A stretch of DNA of 64,000 bases from the NCBI GenBank assembly GCA_029582265.1, contig CM055831.1, forward strand, positions 29,388,189-29,452,188, given 5' to 3'. Both the position numbers and the translations under genes were made by a program. The notes below the pieces were generated by a model. The model saw only the letters and a program-made list of their open reading frames with translations. It did not search any database and was not told where the DNA came from. Origin of the DNA: Zoroaster sp. YZ-2022. Its lineage: Eukaryota; Echinodermata; Asteroidea; Forcipulatida; Zoroasteridae. Position 1 is the stretch's first letter. Each line of letters opens with the position of its first letter. This document shows, one piece after another, positions 63,787 to 64,000 of the stretch.

Positions 63787-64000
63787 AATAATACTAATAA
63801 TAATAATGTGCTGGACTTATATGGCGCACGTATCCACTAAACTGGTGCTCAAGGCGCATTATATTATTACCCCTGCTCATCAGGCTCATAAATGATTCCG
63901 GAAACCATCTCAGCTCCCTGGGGAGTATACAGCTGTAATTGCTGCCATTACAGCGCATATGGGCTAATCAAACACAACAACCAACTCTGCCCTCACAGGT
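63787..64000 (-). mobile_element. tRNA-Leu SINE, cut by the window end
   Basis: The minus-strand tail and body (TATACTCCCCAGGGAGCTG, GCGCCTTGAGCACCAG, (ATT)n) match 27708-28058 closely. The tRNA head should lie just beyond 64000. Confidence 0.87.

Overview
The window is animal nuclear DNA: AT-rich, dominated by introns and intergenic repeats, with canonical GT-AG splice sites and no prokaryotic features. The mix of repeats (tRNA-Leu-headed SINEs, CR1/L2-like LINE tails ending in (TTA)n, hAT/piggyBac/pogo-like miniature elements, many minisatellites) and the gene family point to a marine deuterostome invertebrate. An echinoderm or hemichordate seems most likely and a cephalochordate is possible. 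This placement is inference, not proof.

The only clear host genes are two tandem, same-strand paralogues of the SLC5 sodium/solute symporter family, closest in style to the SMCT/SMVT branch (SLC5A8, SLC5A12, SLC5A6). Copy A (9644-35563) is complete: 16 coding exons with consistent splice phases, 627 residues, 13 predicted membrane helices and a C-terminal T-H-L. Copy B starts at 42354. Its first 12 coding exons lie in the window with the same exon boundaries and phases; exons 13-16 must lie beyond 64000.

Region by region: 1-9600 holds no host gene. It contains a 1.2-kb duplication (933-2174 and 4001-5624), nested miniature elements, a LINE tail and a 1.7-kb minisatellite with an 81-bp unit. 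9.6-35.6 kb is gene A; its introns carry LINE fragments, hAT and piggyBac-like miniature elements, a 148-bp array, two SINEs, and a 66-bp minisatellite that begins on the exon 12 splice donor. 35.6-42.1 kb is intergenic and repeat-rich. 42.1-64 kb is gene B. Its 8.5-kb first intron contains a LINE remnant and a 2.2-kb TA-flanked transposon carrying a cysteine-rich exon. About ten copies of one palindromic ~220-bp element (TTAAAGGGACAATATCGTC ends) are scattered from 30 to 62 kb.

The two genes probably make two plasma-membrane Na+-coupled carriers for small organic anions. The substrate cannot be read from sequence alone. Exon 5 of A and B is almost identical (2 differences in 74 nt) while other exons have diverged much further, which suggests recent gene conversion.
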